Positions 24,486 to 26,085 of a stretch of 26,085 nt of DNA are shown piece after piece (positions within the stretch are counted from its first letter, which is position 1; each line of letters starts with the position of its first letter). A model generated the notes under the pieces. That model ran no database searches. It was not told the origin of the DNA and saw only the letters and a program-made list of their open reading frames with translations. A program made the position numbers and the translations under genes. The stretch is from Ornithomonoglobus_A sp034090805 (GTDB taxonomy: Bacteria > Bacillota > Clostridia > UBA1381), in assembly GCA_034090805.1 (NCBI GenBank), contig JAXDRV010000143.1:1-26085 (forward strand). The letters run 5' to 3'.

Positions 24486-24565
24486 ATTATTACATTTATA
24501 ATCTGGCGAAATTTGTCAACAAATTGTCCTTTTGACGAGTCAGCAGGTGTTCAAATGCCAATCAA

Positions 24566-24610
24566 AATAGCTATCGTGCATCTTTTTCGAAAAGATGCAC
24601 GATAGCTATT
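24566..24610. repeat. Long perfect palindrome with 21-bp arms
   Basis: Arms 24566-24586 and 24590-24610 are exact inverted repeats with a 3-nt TCG loop; the core is AGCTATCGTGCATC. The right end touches the candidate -35 box of the Fic promoter. It could be a terminator-like attenuator, an operator, or a recombination site. No T-run follows on either strand. Confidence 0.9.
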
Positions 24611-24637
24611 AACAAATAAAAAGCTTTGTGGTAATAT
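24609..24637 (+). promoter_or_regulatory. Candidate promoter of the Fic gene
   Basis: TTAACA (24609-24614), a 17-nt spacer and TAATAT (24632-24637) lie just before the GGGAGGAG site. The -35 box overlaps the last two bases of the palindrome, so a protein or structure there could modulate it. Confidence 0.55.
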
Positions 24638-24657
24638 ATGTATAGAGGGAGGAGAAA

Positions 24658-25729
24658 ATGATGGTGCTTAAATATATCTGCGATAGATTGCAAGACTATA
24701 ATATAAACTTTTTTGTTAATGAACTTGTGGAAGCATCTAAGAATCTTGGCATCTTACAAGCTAAAATTGATGCTTACAAATTTAATAGCATACTAATACC
24801 TATGTTTCATAGGAAAGAGGTTATGTCGTCTATGGATATAGAGGGAACGCAAAGGACAACCTTATCTGATATATGTGAACGTGAGGTTGATCCTAAGCTT
24901 CATGATGAAAAGGAATCTATTGAAATCAGGAATCACACAAAAGCGCTTATTTTTGGTGCTGAACATTTAAGAGCAAACAAATTTACCCACTCATTCATTC
25001 AAGAAGTACATAAAATCATGTTAACTGATGTAGAACCGCCCAACCCTGACAAGCCTATTGGAAAATATAAAATCAAAAACAATCAGATTGAGAACGGTGC
25101 AGGAACTGTGGTGTTCATTCCTCCGGTAGTATCTGACAAAGAAGTACATGAATGAATTGATTGATTTCATAAATAACGGTTCAGATATCCACCCGCTCAT
25201 AAAAGCTGCTATTATACATTCGCAATTTGAATCTATACATCCTTTTGCTGATGGTAATGGAAGAGTTGGAAGAATACTTGTTAGCTTATATCTTTATAAG
25301 GCAAATGTTATAAATTTCCCGTTTTTTTATGTTAGTGAAGCAATAAATCAAGATAAACGTGTGTATTACAATATGCTTACCAATTCAAGAAACAGTAGCT
25401 ATGACGAGTGGATAAAATATTTCTTAAATAAAATTATTGTCCAAACAAATAAACACACAGAATACATAGATTCACTCAATAATTTATACAGCAAAACCAA
25501 AAGCACAGTACAGAAAATAATCAATAGTCCTAAGTTTGATGATGTTATAGAGTGTTTATTCACAAATCCCGTTCTTAACGCAAATTATATTGAGGATAAA
25601 CTAAATATATCACATGGTCAAGCAGTCAGATATTTGAATGTACTTGAAAAAGCCGGTATATTGTTCGGAGATGACAAGCAAAGAGGAAGGAGATTTTATT
25701 TCCTGGAATTGCTGGATCTTGCGCAATAA
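24658..25729 (+). pseudogene. Fic-domain protein, frameshifted into two reading frames
   Basis: Fic proteins transfer AMP (or other nucleotides) to target hydroxyls. The first frame (24658-25155, 165 residues) has the inhibitory helix motif SSMDIEG at 57-63 (S/T-x-x-x-E-G; class II, N-terminal), a helical Fic N-lobe and a flap ending VVFIPP. The second (25148-25729, 193 residues) begins inside the Fic core, has the catalytic HPFADGNGRVGR (31-42) and ends in a winged-helix-like region (ANYIEDKLNISHGQAVRYLNVLEKAGI). The frames overlap by 8 nt at ATGAATGA and the domain is cut between flap and active-site helix. Either a small indel broke the gene, or the halves are made by coupled translation. 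All key residues remain, so decay is recent or only apparent. Codon use is AT-richer than upstream genes, suggesting transfer. Confidence 0.82.
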
Positions 25730-25950
25730 ATTCAAAATTATTAGAAGGGCAGGTGATGTATATTGATTGTATTGACAAAAAAAGAAAAAACACACCGATA
25801 AGTTATTGCAGTAACAAATCAATGTGTTTAACTGGATATGGAATTGTCAATATATGTACAGTCATAAAATACACTAAATTTCCAATATCATATTTTTAGA
25901 TTTTCTAAGCCGGAGCAAATTTAAAGTTCTGCTGTAAGCGGTATAATAAA
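25730..25950. other. AT-rich gap between the Fic gene and the IS end
   Basis: No gene is supported. It contains a loose nested palindrome: TATTGACA (25770-25777) opposite TGTCAATA (25845-25852), and inside it AAACACA/TGTGTTT with a central GTTA-N6-TAAC. This could serve as a Fic terminator or be remnant mobile DNA. Confidence 0.4.
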
Positions 25951-26085
25951 GTGTACAGAATTTCGCCAATAAAATATACAGGTTTTCGCCACAAAGTGTA
26001 CAAGTTCTCGCCATAAAATGTACAACTGCACTTTTTCTGATATAATGAATGCATATCAGAAAAAAGGCGGTACAAGGAATGAAAG
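25951..26085 (+). mobile_element. Left end of an IS21-like insertion sequence (partial)
   Basis: Four copies of a TGTACA-type repeat occur at 25952, 25975 (TATACA), 25997 and 26019, spaced 22-23 bp; three continue into TTTCGCCA or CTCGCCA. Multiple short terminal repeats ahead of istA are typical of IS21-family ends. Inverted arms TTTTTCTGATAT/ATATCAGAAAAA (26032-26043/26053-26064) frame TATAAT (26041-26046), likely the transposase promoter. The exact outer boundary is unclear, and family assignment is from architecture only. Confidence 0.65.
26079..26085 (+). CDS. Presumed transposase start (istA-like), truncated by the window edge
   Basis: An ATG at 26079 lies 8 nt after AGGCGG (26065-26070), in the position expected for istA behind the terminal repeats. 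Only two codons (Met, Lys) are inside the window, so the product is inferred from position only. Confidence 0.35.

Larger units (their letters stand above)
24486..24657. other. AT-rich spacer before the Fic gene
   Basis: No gene is seen. It holds the long palindrome at 24566-24610, a candidate promoter (24609-24637) and the GGGAGGAG ribosome site (24647-24654). The 24490-24565 part has no recognised signal. Confidence 0.5.

Noticed and set aside
24503..24530. A second, inverted IS21-like end: TGGCGAAATT (24504-24513) reads AATTTCGCCA on the minus strand, like the repeats at 25951
   Set aside because: Only one 10-bp match, with TTGACA instead of TGTACA and no repeated units. It could be chance in AT-rich DNA, though it would bracket the Fic gene between two elements if real.

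Overview
The window looks like a chromosomal segment of a Gram-positive, low-to-moderate GC member of the Clostridia, probably a gut Oscillospirales/Ruminococcaceae-like lineage. Supporting signs are strong GGAGG ribosome sites, a SpoVB/YabM-like flippase next to mazG and an HU gene, a remnant of the spore-coat gene cotJC, an S-layer-homology (SLH) surface protein, and a TagO/WecB cell-wall polysaccharide pair. The lineage is inferred from gene content; no database search was possible.

Layout. (1) 1-6817: a divergent export/surface cassette. A TetR regulator reads right. An RND/MMPL transporter and a very large membrane-anchored surface protein (GLUG-like repeats around a ~420-residue coiled-coil region) read left. 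The promoter gap holds several inverted copies of a TTGATTA-type motif. (2) 6869-17379: a rightward housekeeping run: gltX, glnS, a PLP aminotransferase, trpS, a TagO/WecA-type phosphosugar transferase, wecB, mgtE and a PHP-family phosphoesterase. Two ~200-bp copies of a structured repeat sit directly before the aminotransferase and wecB starts. (3) 17380-21009: a tandem 94-bp hairpin repeat and a shared terminator, then leftward aroA and a GH26-like/SLH secreted protein. (4) 21010-24210: a 246-bp imperfect inverted-repeat element, then rightward SpoVB-like flippase, mazG (its leader is the 3' module of the same dispersed repeat) and hup with its own promoter and terminator. (5) 24211-26085: an eroded accessory stretch with a cotJC 3' remnant, a 21-bp-arm palindrome, a frameshifted Fic gene, and the left end of an IS21-like element running off the window.

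How the parts fit. TagO and WecB supply lipid-linked GlcNAc-1-P and UDP-ManNAc for wall polymers. The flippase, MMPL system and SLH glycosidase also act at the envelope. Three aminoacyl-tRNA synthetases cluster together, with GluRS and GlnRS adjacent. The two most unusual signals are the dispersed leader element, whose two full copies differ by compensating changes in a predicted stem, and the TetR/MMPL/GLUG-coiled-coil cassette, which could be an undescribed Gram-positive export system with its own surface partner.
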